Assembly: GCA_037355855.1 (NCBI GenBank)
Contig: CM074761.1
Coordinates: 372,001 to 436,000, forward strand
From: Pseudo-nitzschia pungens
Taxonomy: Eukaryota; Bacillariophyta; Bacillariophyceae; Bacillariales; Bacillariaceae
Direction: 5' to 3'
DNA: 64,000 bases
The position numbers and the translations under genes were made by a program. The notes under the pieces are model-generated. The model was not told the DNA's origin. It searched no databases and saw only the letters and a program-made list of their open reading frames with translations. Positions within the stretch are counted from its first letter, which is position 1. The number at the start of each line of letters is the position of its first letter. Of this stretch, positions 53,040 through 63,130 are shown piece after piece.

Positions 53040-53700
53040 AGGTAACTTTCCTTGGACAGCTGCTCTCTGGGAATTCTCGTAGAAAAATAATGTCCGGTCA
53101 GAAAATATCCAAAGGTGCGAAGTATTGTACGAGTACATGTACGTACCACGTACGATACCAGCTATTGAAAACCGTATGCAATATTGTTCTCAACATCCAT
53201 TCGAAAAAGTTCCCAGAATTCGAAGGAAAGTCGTTGTTCTTCGCAGACGCAACTACAAATTGTGCCAAAATTGGTATTACAGAATTCCTATCAGATGTCC
53301 CCCGGTTTCAGTAGAAATCAGTTGTCGGGGACGTAGAACCCGGGGACAGTTGATAGGAATTGGATAGTACCAGAAAGGTAAGTTTCTTGGGACAGCTGCT
53401 CTCTAGGACGTACTACTGGTAGAAAAATCATCCCTGTTCAGAAAAGATCCAAAGGTACGAATTATTATGAGTTCACGTACGATAGGTTACCAGCTATTGA
53501 AAACCGTATGCAGTATTGTTCGACATCACATCATTCGGAAAAGTTCCCAGAATTAGAATGGAACATTTTCTTCATTGACACAGCTAGACAATTGCTGTCA
53601 GAAAGATGACTTTCTTGGGACAGCTGCTCTCTAGGAATCCCGTACGTACTCCTTGTACTCGTAGAAAAATCTTGCCCGTTCAGAATACCGGTAGATCCAA
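53040..53700. repeat. Three diverged copies of a ~280-bp unit, one hosting the foldback element
   Basis: Landmarks GGTAACTTTCCTTGGACAGCTG, GCTCTCTGGGAATTC, GTAGAAAAATAATG, AGAAAATATCCAAAGGT, CAGCTATTGAAAACCGTATG and AAAAGTTCCCAGAATT recur in the same order from about 53038, 53375 and 53605. The first unit carries the foldback element at its right end. Confidence 0.75.
53282..53361. mobile_element. Foldback/MITE-like element (CAGCTGTCC family)
   Basis: AATTCCTATCAGATGTCCCC and GGGGACAGTTGATAGGAATT form near-perfect 20-base inverted ends around TTTCAGTAGAAATCAGTTGTCGGGGACGTAG. The core matches the copy at 36192-36273 with few changes. Confidence 0.82.
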
Positions 53701-53927
53701 AGGTACAAGGAGGTAGTGGTACCAGATACCATCTATCCGTACGGCTTCTGTACTGTCAAAGCAAGCTTTTCTTCAAAATATAACGAAGTAAGATCTTACT
53801 TTATTTCCTTATTTCCTCATTTCGATTGATTTCCATAAAAAAAAAACACAACAAACCAAACAGGTAGAAAGCACTCCTGATCTGTACGTACTGATACAAT
53901 ACCAACAAACTAAAATCACTGTCAAGC

Positions 53928-54266
53928 ATGTTTTCCCTTCGCAACTTCTTGATCATTGCACTTGTGTCTCTCTCCTTGCCTTCTATTGCCGTGGCAGATG
54001 AACAAGTGTTGGGTATGGAAAATTGTTACAAGTTCGCAACCCCAGGCGTTCCTTGTATTGATCCTGTCCGCCCGTTGGAGGCATCCTGCGAGGCCCCTGA
54101 CGGCAGTGTCTTCGGTGCCTGTTGCCTTAAGGATGCTGAACTGAAGATCGATGACCCTGACACAGTGTGCACCGCCATGCCTTCTTCCGCTCCGACCGTG
54201 GGAGCTTGGGCTCCGACCGCAATCGGAGCTGTTGCCACCATCGCGGCGGCGGTTTATGGCATGTAG
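53928..54266 (+). CDS. Small secreted Cys-containing protein with hydrophobic C-terminus
   Basis: A 112-residue protein, not recognised. Signal peptide 1-23 (FLIIALVSLSLPSIAVA). The mature part has six Cys (ENCYKF, VPCID, ASCEAPD, GACCLKD, DTVCTAMP). The last 22 residues are hydrophobic and small (WAPTAIGAVATIAAAVYGM) after a Ser/Pro/Thr hinge, the layout of a GPI-anchored or C-terminally membrane-anchored surface protein. The ATG at 53928 begins the signal peptide. Coding character ends cleanly at the stop. Confidence 0.75.
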   Translation: MFSLRNFLIIALVSLSLPSIAVADEQVLGMENCYKFATPGVPCIDPVRPLEASCEAPDGSVFGACCLKDAELKIDDPDTVCTAMPSSAPTVGAWAPTAIGAVATIAAAVYGM

Positions 54267-55334
54267 GAATAACTGACATGGCATCCGGAGACAATGTAGC
54301 CACTGTGTGCGGGGCGGAACAGATGAGAATCTATGACCGAAAATTGAACCGCGAACGATGTAGTGCTGTATTATCTGTGCAAGGAAGTCCATGGTTTGGA
54401 ATGTGCATCGAGAAAGAGCACGCACAGTAAGATTACTGTTGCGGAGACGAAGGAAGAGTGTAAGGACTTTTACGAATGCAGTAACCTCCATGTATATTGT
54501 AGTGAATACCCATTTTATTTGTTACGAAGTAGAAGCCATATGGATGAACCCGAACTGTAGTTGCACCATCAGTAGTAGTAACGATTGAAAACGTCGTTTC
54601 GGAATCTGTCACCACGCTTTCTGCCGTTCCCTTACCGACATGTAAGATCTTATCATACCGTATCTGTTACAGATCGAAATCACGAGGGGAACGTTCCCCA
54701 GCAGTAAAGATGGCAGTTGGAACATGGGTACTCGTATATGTAGACTTAAGGACAGCCGTTACGAATTTTGTAGACGTACGGTACCGATACCGGAAGTAAG
54801 TCTTAAGTACAATTATTCCAAAAAATCCAGGAGTACATACAAGTACGAGTACGTTATGACCGGTTTTCGTCGCAATCCCGCGGTTTCAACGTGGTTCCAG
54901 AACAATTAGAGGTTGTTATTAAAAAGAAGAACTACGGTAATTTAATTTCGCATTACAGCACTTTAGTACAAATCGCACCTCTCTGGGATGACAGTACGTA
55001 CCTTACTCGTACGTGATACCGCTCATTGGAAAAAAGAATCAAAATCTAAAACGAAAATCTACCGGTAAGGCTTAGGCATGTAGAGTACCGGTAATGGAAA
55101 AGAGACTGGCAGTACTAATACTCGTAGTAAGTTACCGTACAAATAATGATAGATTTTGTGAGAAGGGGTGTAATTGTACCGCACGTAACATTTAGCACGT
55201 GACTTCGATTTTCTGTCAAACGAATAAATGAGACTTAGACCAAAGGTCCATTCGGCACCGAGGGGGCCTCCCGATGCTCGAGACACCCCATAACCAAGCG
55301 TAGCAGCAGCAGCACAGCAGCAGCAGGAACGCCG
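54267..55334. other. Spacer
   Basis: No gene recognised; several short frames are unsupported. CAGCAGCAG near 55302 leads into the minisatellite. Confidence 0.45.
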
Positions 55335-55379
55335 GTCGATTGCAACTGCGTTTCATTTGCCTCTGTCTTCTTTTCTCTG

Positions 55380-56140
55380 CGTTCACGAAAGACCAGGATC
55401 ATCATGTATTTGTTTACCGACACTCACGAAAGATCGGGATCATGGTGCATTTGTTTCCCTGCACTCCAAAAAGACCAGGATCATGGCGAATTATTTCCCT
55501 GCATTCCCAAAAGACCGGGATCATGGTATTTTGCTCCCTGCAATCGCTCAGGAAAGACAGGGATCATCATGTTGTTGTTTTTTCGCATTCCGAAAGACCG
55601 GGATCGTTATGTACCACTATTTGGTGCCATGCAATTGCTCACGAAAGGCAGGGATCGTATATTTAGTTCCGTAAATCCCGAAAAGACCGGGATCATCATG
55701 GATCTGGTTCCCTTCATTCCCAAAAGAACGAGATCATCGTGTCGCTGTTTCACTCGATTCACGAAAGACCAGCAGGACCATCATGTATTTGTATACCGGC
55801 ACTCACGAAAGACCGGGATCATCGTGTACTTGATTCCTCCATGGTCATATTGGTTCAGTTCAATCAATTAAAAAAAGGGGATGGATGTGACCTGTTGCAT
55901 CATATATTTGGTTTTCTGTGTTCACAAAGGACCGCTCACAAAAGACAGGGATCATTGCGTTGTTGTTTCTCTGCACTCACGAAAGATCAGGATCGTCATG
56001 TATTATTTGTGTACCGGCATTTGGTTGCTTCCATGTTCTTCGTACTTCGTACTATACACGGCTGACCAAAGAATACAAGTAATGTCTTTTGGTAGCTTGA
56101 ATGTCTTTTGGTAGCTTGCACGCACCAAAGACCGGGATTA
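55380..56140. repeat. Minisatellite of GAAAGACCGGGATCATCATG units
   Basis: At least thirteen copies of a unit around ACGAAAGACCGGGATCATCA with spacing 40-75 bases are seen between 55386 and 56140. They are followed by variable Phe/Tyr-coding text (TGTATTTGTTTACCGACACTC, TTTCCCTGCACTCC). Unit length is not a multiple of three, so the open frames running through it are accidental and no repeat protein is called. One longer duplicate (CATGTATTTGTATACCGGCACTCACGAAAGA) links 55403 and 55782. Confidence 0.8.
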
Positions 56141-57276
56141 TGATACTGTTTTCGGCGGCTCGGACTCGACTCACTTGATGATGAGTGTCTCAGTCTAAAG
56201 TTTTTTTTAAAATCAAGTGGGTGCGGACAGTATCTTCTGTAGTCTCACTATTTGCCAGCACTCGACGTGCTGTTATTATTGCTGCTGTTCACTGTTCCAC
56301 AGTTACAGTTTATTCCTACGGATTGCCGATGGGCAAATATCAACCGACAAATGTGTAGTTTAACTCCGGGGGTTAGTTGAGTTGTACCCTGGTCTTGGCT
56401 TAAACCCGTTTAGATCAACGTGCATTGTTTGTTAAATATGCTACTTCATTCAAAAAGCATCAAATTGATTATAAATTAGAAGTAATATCTAATTTCACAA
56501 CAAAGAAAAACCGTCAGCTGCAAGAATTTCACTTTTATTAGAAACACCCTTTGTTGTTCGTAGGAAACAGGATTTTGGTAAAACGGAGATTGACTGTTTT
56601 CAATGCGTAGAGCCGTTAGGATTTCTACGCCTCTCTAGATTGGTGATACAGTAGTTCTCTGTTATGAAATAGATACCGTATTACTACGTATTACTGTTTC
56701 CTCGAATGAGAAATGGCTTCATGAATTAATCGCTATTTGAACAAATTGACATATTTCATCCTTAAATTGGCACATACAGTTTTTAATTTTACTTAAATAG
56801 ACAATGACATTCAAATCCACTAACCCCCCCAGGTCCAATAGGTAAGATAGTTACCTCTTGTGGAGAAATCTGTAATCTTGCGTTACCTCAAGATCTACTT
56901 TTAAAATTACGAGTACGGTAATTACTACGAAGAAACTTAACATTACCACTACCAAGCAGAAGATGATGTTTTCGAGATCGGTCACGAAAATACGGTAAGG
57001 TTACTTCCGTATCGTAAATATTACGTACCGTAGTAAGGTTACTATGAAAAAATGGTCATTACAATCGGCTACAGCCATATATCTTTAGAGGCGACGGTGT
57101 TGACATCACAAGCTCGTCACACTCACACTGAACATAAATCGAAACATAGGTGAAAAAAGATCAATCACCATTATTCTTTTGGAACATCTTGTCTATCGAG
57201 ACCAGAGGAATACTCCGAGAACCTTTTTTTTCGAACTACTTGAGTGTGACGACAGCGTTACTTTTTCATTCAAACC
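56141..57276. other. AT-rich spacer
   Basis: No gene is seen. AT content is high between 56440 and 56860. GTAAGGTTACTTCCG words reappear near 56990. Confidence 0.5.
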
Positions 57277-57696
57277 ATGGTCTTCGATTTTTTCACTCGC
57301 AAACATCGAGATCTCAACAAATCAAAACCCGAATTTCGCAAGAATGATCTCAGACATGCTTCCATTTCAAAGACTTCACCGGATATCCCAAACGGTTTAA
57401 TAATTGAAATGCGAAAGAAGCCTCTCGAGTTGGGATCAACGAAGAAGGAATTTTTCGTCAAGGAGGTAGTGAAAGGGGGTCTTTTTCAAAAAATACATGG
57501 AGAACGTATCAAACCTGGTGATCGGTTGGTGAAGGTAAATGAGAGACCGGTGGAAGACTTTCCCAGCCTGTGGGATTTGAACGACTATCTGAAGAAAGAA
57601 CTGAAAATAACAATTCATGTCAAGCGTGACGGTATGCATCTGGAACAAAAGGAATTGTGGGATAAAGCTGAATACGTCTCGAATAAGAAGTCATAG
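57277..57696 (+). CDS. Small PDZ-domain protein
   Basis: A 139-residue protein. Residues about 45-125 fit a PDZ fold: LELGSTKKEFFVKEVVKGG (carboxylate loop and strand B, with the usual GLGF replaced by LELG), LFQKIHGERIKPGDRLVKVNERPVEDF (the GDRLVKVNE motif is diagnostic) and LWDLNDYLKKELKITIHVKRD. PDZ domains bind C-terminal peptides and build scaffolds. The N-terminal 40 residues are basic. No membrane segment or protease domain is attached. ATG 57277 has a CCATGG context. Confidence 0.8.
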   Translation: MVFDFFTRKHRDLNKSKPEFRKNDLRHASISKTSPDIPNGLIIEMRKKPLELGSTKKEFFVKEVVKGGLFQKIHGERIKPGDRLVKVNERPVEDFPSLWDLNDYLKKELKITIHVKRDGMHLEQKELWDKAEYVSNKKS

Positions 57697-58144
57697 TTTC
57701 AATCAATGAACCAATCACGTTTCGATTCAGAATATTATGCACTTTAATTCTTCGCAAAGGATAGGAGCATAGGCGTACGAGTATTTCGAAATAGATCCCA
57801 TACCAGAAGGAGTGGGACAAACAATCAATCAATCAATTCTCCGAAATGGATAAGAGCATAGGCGTACGAGTATTTCGAAATGGATCCCATACCAGAAGGA
57901 GTGGGAATAAAAAAAGATTTTTTCTATCCTTACGTCAATATATTTCTCAAATTGTTCTTGGTGTCGGTATGGGCACGGCAAAGTCACGTCAAATATCTGA
58001 GTTGATCCACCCTAAAACGAGAAAGATTCAATATAATCTGTGTGATGTCGTTCCTCACATCGGTCCAAAACAATCAAATCCATCGTTTCCTAAACACGTT
58101 TAGTGCAATACTGTATTGCAATGTGAAAGTATTTCTCTATTGGA
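57697..58144. other. Convergent spacer with ~60-bp duplication
   Basis: GGATAGGAGCATAGGCGTACGAGTATTTCGAAATAGATCCCATACCAGAAGGAGTGGGA occurs at about 57759 and again at 57847 with three changes. Confidence 0.6.
57759..57908. repeat. Direct repeat, ~60 bp, 88-bp period
   Basis: Shared text includes AAGAGCATAGGCGTACGAGT, ATTTCGAAAT and GATCCCATACCAGAAGGAGT. A CAATCAATCAATCAATT run lies between the copies. Confidence 0.9.
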
Positions 58145-59914
58145 CTAAAATATTGGTGGTGAACGCCTCACTCCATCCACACACTCTACCAGACCGCAAC
58201 ACGTGCAACAAGGACAAAAGAAATTTTCGTCGTAGCAATCAGCCCCCAGCGTTTTGAGGATGTTGAAAGGGAATTCCGTCCTCTCGCATATGGATGAATG
58301 AACAAATCCCGTAAATGAATTTGACTCTATCTCGAGATGCCGCAGTTTCGACAGCTGCCCTAGCTCTGTTGGCACGGTTCCGTTGAGATTGTTGACCTGC
58401 AGCCAGACTTGTTCCTGCGGCAGACACAAAGCACGAGCAACGTGGGGATGAGTCAAGGACGGACCCACGAAATATCCTAGTTGGTTGCTGGTTGGTTGGT
58501 TGGTTCCAACACATCAAAGTTTCGTTTTTCTTACCATCTCGACGAGGTTTCCGATTTCGGACGGAATGGATCCAGTCAAACCATTGTACGCGAGTGACAG
58601 CGAGGCCAAAGTAGTCATGCTTCCCAGCCAGGAGTACAAGGGACCGCCAATACCAGGATTGCCGTCGGCCCAGAGTTCTATGATGGCAGGCAAGCCTTCC
58701 AGGGGGGAAAGGTCGCCGAACATGAAGTTATCACTCAGGTACAGGTATTCCAACTCCGGCAGCTCTACCAATACGGTTGGAATAGTGCTGTTCAAAATGT
58801 TTCCGTCCAAGTTGAGGTAATTCAATTGGCTTACCAGGGCGAAATTCTCGTTCGTAAATCCTCCCGTGTAAAAGGCATTCTTGATGTTGAAATTGACCAG
58901 ATTTTCTGGCAGGAGTGGAATGTCGCCAGTGAATCCCGTTTCTTCTACTATTATGGTTGCTGAGGAGTATGTGTACGTAAGGTTTATGCATGTGGATGTA
59001 CAGGTACATGTGCATTTGCATGTGCATTTACATTTACATGTTCGTTTACGTGTACGGTACACGAAGAACCAAGAACAAAGAAACAGACGGCAAGTACGAA
59101 GTTATTCAATACTCGAAAAAGTCAGATCGTCTCACGGTTGGAGTCCGGAACAGGATTTTTCGTGGTCGCCACCTTGTTTCAATTTGTAGTACTCACTCAT
59201 ATTGGATCCCAGATCAGACATCCAAGAACTATCACCACCGTTCGAAAGAAATTCATTCCTGTATAAATCTAATTTCTCAAGGTTACCGGCCCCGGTACGA
59301 AATGGCCCGTCGGAGGCTAGCAATGCGATTTCTTCGGGAAAGTACCCCGATAGCCAGTTGTCGTATAATTCAATGGAAATCACACGCCCTTCCGAGTCGC
59401 AGGTGACACCGTGCCAACCACCGGTGTGTTCCATGGAAAGAGTCGTTGCAACGGTTTCCGCAGATTCGGTCGTGGGTGCAATGACGGTAGTTCCGCAGGG
59501 ATCAACATCCGTTGCGTCCCTCCAATTCGTCGCAAAGGTCCATTCGGGCATCGTGATGTTCTCGAACCGTGGATCGGTATCCGTGATTTCGTTTGCAACG
59601 CCGTTCGTAGCGTGATAGATACAATACAATGCATAGTACTGAGCGAGTTTCTCGTCGCTGAAATCGTCCACGCCGACTTGTTCCGACAAATGGAAAAGGG
59701 CTTGCGATTGGTAGCTCACAAAATCATCGGTATCGTAGAATCCTTGGAGAGCGCCCTCGTTCAGACCACTCACGATGTCTACCAAACGAGATCTCAATAC
59801 GTCGGTATCGTTGGCTTGAGCTCTAACTGTTGTTCTTGTTGTTGTTGCGTTCAGAATCACCAACAACAGCCAGCATAGTTTTGAAATGGATGCCCTTCGG
59901 CTTCTGGAATGCAT
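58145..59914 (-). CDS. Secreted leucine-rich-repeat protein, three exons
   Basis: Exons on the minus strand: 59914-59197, 58959-58535 and 58414-58145, total 470 residues. Donors are GTGAGT and GTAAGA; acceptors are CTCCTCAG and TGCCGCAG. The joins give NMTTIIVEETGFTGDIP and GNLVEM-EQVWLQVNNLNG in frame. Residues 1-32 are a signal peptide. About 40-230 is the N-terminal capping region seen in plant and diatom LRR proteins, with WHGVTCDSEGRVISIELYDN. The LRRs follow the plant-type LxxLxLxxNxLxGxIP pattern (LNYLNLDGNILNSTIP, LEYLYLSDNFMFGDL, LASLSLAYNGLTGSIP, LRHLEIESNSFTG). A Cys-rich end (CPCCTCCGLVEC) closes the chain. There is no kinase domain and no obvious membrane span after the LRRs. It is likely a surface or wall recognition/adhesion protein; the ligand is unknown. 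Confidence 0.9.
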
Positions 59915-61752
59915 TGCAGATGATTGATATTGACGGGGGAAATTCTGCGCCGACCTTGTATGGTATGTAATATTATGTGTCTATTTGTGTGTGTATCTCA
60001 CTCGGAAGACTGCCAGCTTCTGGATGGATCTCTTCCGCACCGTTCCACACGCTACGTGTATCGTAATCTCAACAAGCTGCTGCAGCAAAGGACGTGTAAT
60101 GTGTAATGAGTGTTATTGGAAAAATACCGCTATTTGACGACTTCTAGGTTCGGATTGTCCCCTTCGGGGTAAGGTTTAGCCTACGGCACTCGTAAGGTAC
60201 GAGTAGGCTTCATGTCGCGGAAAAAGAAAAATCCGACTCCGACTATCACATTACGGTATACCTTATCGTCGTACTGTTTTTGTACGGACACAATCTATGG
60301 TGGCGCGACTGTTTAGAAGATTTTTCATTTTGCAATGATGGTACATTCGGCGAGCAAATTCCCTGAGCGGGGCATGCGACGAAAATTATTTAGGTTGGTG
60401 CCCGAACGTTCTCGCGTACGGACGTCGAGCCCGATGACATGCAGAAAATGAAAAAGAAATTTCCTTTCATCGAAACTACGTACGCGTGATTTCGTAAGGT
60501 TACGAGTAAGGTATACGAGTACGAGTACCGGTACAAGCAATTACAAAGGACCTTACTTCGTACGAAGTACGTAGTAAGATCTTACACTAACAGTAGATGA
60601 TTCAATACCGTAAACTTAATTACCGGTATCAACGAAGTTTGCTTTCCACCAGTAACCTTATGATGGTCTGATGATGGTGTAGGTCCCCATCACTGTTCCT
60701 GGAGTGTTCAGGAGCGAGCCTAGTAGTAGCAAGGGGCAATGTCATCGAAACGTCAACTGTGGTGAAGGAGGCTATCAACGGGGCAATTATGCGCTCGATG
60801 GCCAACATCCACAGCCGCACCGTCCATGTGCTATGTATCGCGCCAACTCAGCACGCTGAACATCAGCGCCGGACAACAATAGATGCGCAAACTTTCTCTC
60901 ATCTCAATCAATCAAAAGAAAAACAGAGTGTGCCTTTTCTGATGGGATTCCAAATTCCAAAATGGACCCCGACCGTCAAATTAGTACCATTTTTTTTTTT
61001 TAATGTACCGGTAGGAACCTAATTTCCCTTTGGCGCTCAATTCTGAGATTTTATCTGTCACATAAACATTATTTATTTTTTACTTCTATTTACCACGTAC
61101 TTTACTTCGTAACCTCACTTAGTAGGGCGTATTTCGGGAATGACTCACTCATTACTGTGACCCTTGTCCCTTCACAAGCCGAGAAAGAGTCACACGCACA
61201 ATTGCGTACAATTGAGATTAGTAGCACAATCGTGTGTGGAACAATACCAGTGCCACGACTGAAATCAAAAATAGTACTACGTAGTAATACCAATCACGTA
61301 CGGTACGGTACGTACGTACCGTGGGTATCCAAAATTCCAAATTCAAACAGGGACTTTCAGGTCTTGAAAAGTAAAAGTTGCTTGCCGTCTTTCGTGTACC
61401 GGTACGGTAATCCTAACTCGGGCACCGTACGGTAGATCATTCGGAGAATTAATCTTGACCCTGAAACAAGAACAAGAATAAAAAATGTGATTGAACTCGT
61501 GCGATAATCTTACTCTATTACTACCGTACCAGAAGAAACACCAGAGCGACTGATAGGTGCAAGACATGGATTGTCATTACGGTTATTGGGAACTGAAATA
61601 CCGCTCACGCAAACATACCACCTCTCATAAAACAATACAGCACGAAATACAAAATTAACCATTGACAACTGCAAATCGATTCGATTCGACAATGACGTTC
61701 AGCGCCTTTCCCCCATGTATATTTCTACAAACACGGCCAAGACGATTGTCAC
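59915..61752. other. Spacer rich in GTAC/ACCGGT words
   Basis: No gene seen. Clusters of GTACGAAGTAC, GTAAGGTTACGAGTAAGG and ACGGTACGGTACGTACGTACC occur around 60480-60630 and 61270-61430. Confidence 0.5.
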
Positions 61753-62358
61753 ATGGTCCGAAGCAAGAAAAATCCAAAGATGGGCTCGGACGCAACCTCC
61801 GATCCCTCCCTCTTCCAGATAATACCCATCAACAGCAGGGAGGATCCCTCCATCGACGAATCACAGCTCGAGATTCGAACGAGATGTGACCTACTGCGAA
61901 ACATGGTGCTCAAATACAAATATGTTGCCATTCGCTGCGAGCGCGAAAAGTTTCTTTCGTGCCGAAATGGTGCCAGGTATGCCGAGTACGAAAGGGGAAT
62001 CGGCGAAAACCAAATATTCGAGGTCGAGTATCACCCAGAAACACAAACCTTCAGCTTTCGTTCGTTCCATGGGAAATACCTGGATATTCATTACAGTTTT
62101 CTGGGTGAGCATCTGGGAGCGGACCCGGTGGTTGGTTTTCGATCGGCACCCGAGGAGAGCACGATTGCAGATGCTTGTTCGTGGGAAGTGTGCTGCCGTC
62201 TTAACTCGCCTCCGGGACGAGTGCGGGTGGAGTTTGTGGGAGTGGCAAACAAGGACACCTTCGAAATGCGTCGAACGGCTCAAGGCAGTGATCTCGGCGA
62301 GGACCAAATCAACTGGTTACGAGAGCAACTCTTTGAAAATTCTTTCGGGGTGAACTGA
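61753..62358 (+). CDS. Fascin-like/beta-trefoil domain protein, possibly the first part of a longer gene
   Basis: A 201-residue protein from ATG 61753. After a 40-residue charged N-terminus, residues about 55-110 read YVAIRCEREKFLSCRNG.., NQIFEVEYHPETQTFSFRS and FHGKYLDIHYS. This is the strand pattern of a fascin-type beta-trefoil (constant Lys/Tyr-Val plus FxxExxxxxxxxF repeats). Later strands are CSWEVCCRLNSPP and GRVRVEFVGVAN. Such domains bind actin or ligands; only part of a trefoil is obvious. It stops with TGA at 62356, and the next frame opens one base over, five bases later, so the two may be one protein divided by a one-base change. Confidence 0.6.
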   Translation: MVRSKKNPKMGSDATSDPSLFQIIPINSREDPSIDESQLEIRTRCDLLRNMVLKYKYVAIRCEREKFLSCRNGARYAEYERGIGENQIFEVEYHPETQTFSFRSFHGKYLDIHYSFLGEHLGADPVVGFRSAPEESTIADACSWEVCCRLNSPPGRVRVEFVGVANKDTFEMRRTAQGSDLGEDQINWLREQLFENSFGVN

Positions 62359-62362
62359 GAGC

Positions 62363-63011
62363 ATGCTTGTGGAAGATAACCAAAGTGGTCTGCGATGTCT
62401 TTATTTGCGTAAGGACGAAAACCTGGGCTTTGTTGTGGTGGTTGACCTCCGGTTTTCATCGACAGTGGCGGGGGAATGCTTGGAAGAGTTGATCCACACC
62501 CATGGCGTGCATCGTCACAAAATTTCCGAGAACGAGAGACAGATTGAAAAGGATCTCGAAACTCTGATGTGGAGATATGATTACATGGAGGAGAACATGC
62601 CAGAAGGGATAGGCCGAAGAGCAAAAGAGGAGATGGAACGAGTGTTGAAAGCAATGCTGGACGACAACCTTGCCGAAGCAAACGAGCTTAAACGAAAGGG
62701 CCGAAAAAATGAGAGTCCAATGCGAAATATTCAAGAAATCGAACAAGAGATTAAAAAAACGTATTATGGGTCGCAACATCAAAATCAGTGCCTTGATCGG
62801 CGGCGGTGTCGGCGCTGCCGCGGGGGGAGCCATCGGATTCATGATAGGTGGGCCAGGGGGTGCTGCGTTATTGGCCACAGAGGGAGCAGAGATCGGTGCT
62901 GGAGTTGCACTTGGGGTACTGGGTGGCAGCGCTCTCTTTGCAAGCACCACTGCCTGCAGCCAGTTCTGGAAGACGACCAAGATGAGAGTGATTCGCGGTG
63001 CTCTTTTTTGA
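62363..63011 (+). CDS. Coiled-coil plus glycine-zipper membrane protein, frame broken in an A7 run
   Basis: Starts MLVEDNQSGLRCLYLRKDEN. It has a charged helical part (NERQIEKDLETLMWRYDYME, GIGRRAKEEMERVLKAML) and reaches EIEQEIKK. There a homopolymer of seven A (62753-62759) must lose one base to continue as RIMGRNIKISALIGGGVGAA and AAGGAIGFMIGGPGGAALLA, a glycine-zipper hairpin membrane domain ending at 63011. Without the correction the frame runs into an Arg/Cys-rich nonsense tail to 63043. Glycine-zipper hairpins are typical of membrane-inserting or pore-associated proteins; no function is assigned. It may be fused to the preceding beta-trefoil ORF. Confidence 0.6.
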
Positions 63012-63130
63012 TTCTCTTTTTTCCCATTCGGGTAAAGTCATGAATCCTTGCATTGAGATGATAGTGATTCGTGGCGCTCTTTTTTTATTCTTGTTTTTCC
63101 CATTCGGATGAAGTCGTTGATACTTGCATT
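62985..63130. repeat. ~72-bp imperfect tandem duplication overlapping the gene end
   Basis: AGAGTGATTCGCGGTGCTCTTTTTTGATTC..CCCATTCGGGTAAAGTCATGAATCCTTGCATTG is followed by ATAGTGATTCGTGGCGCTCTTTTTTTATTC..CCCATTCGGATGAAGTCGTTGATACTTGCATTG. The stop codon at 63009-63011 lies in the first copy. Confidence 0.85.

Larger units (their letters stand above)
51873..53927. other. Long spacer with foldback element and repeats
   Basis: No gene is recognised. Holds GTAGCAGAATTT repeats (52540-52575), a GATTGATTGATT run with inverted AATCAATCAATC (52781-52850), the foldback element 53282-53361, and a thrice-repeated block GACAGCTGCTCTCTGGGAA..GTAGAAAAAT at about 53056, 53391 and 53618. Confidence 0.5.

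Noticed and set aside
55340..55871. Repeat protein encoded by the minisatellite
   Set aside because: The unit length is not a multiple of three and the frame changes between units.
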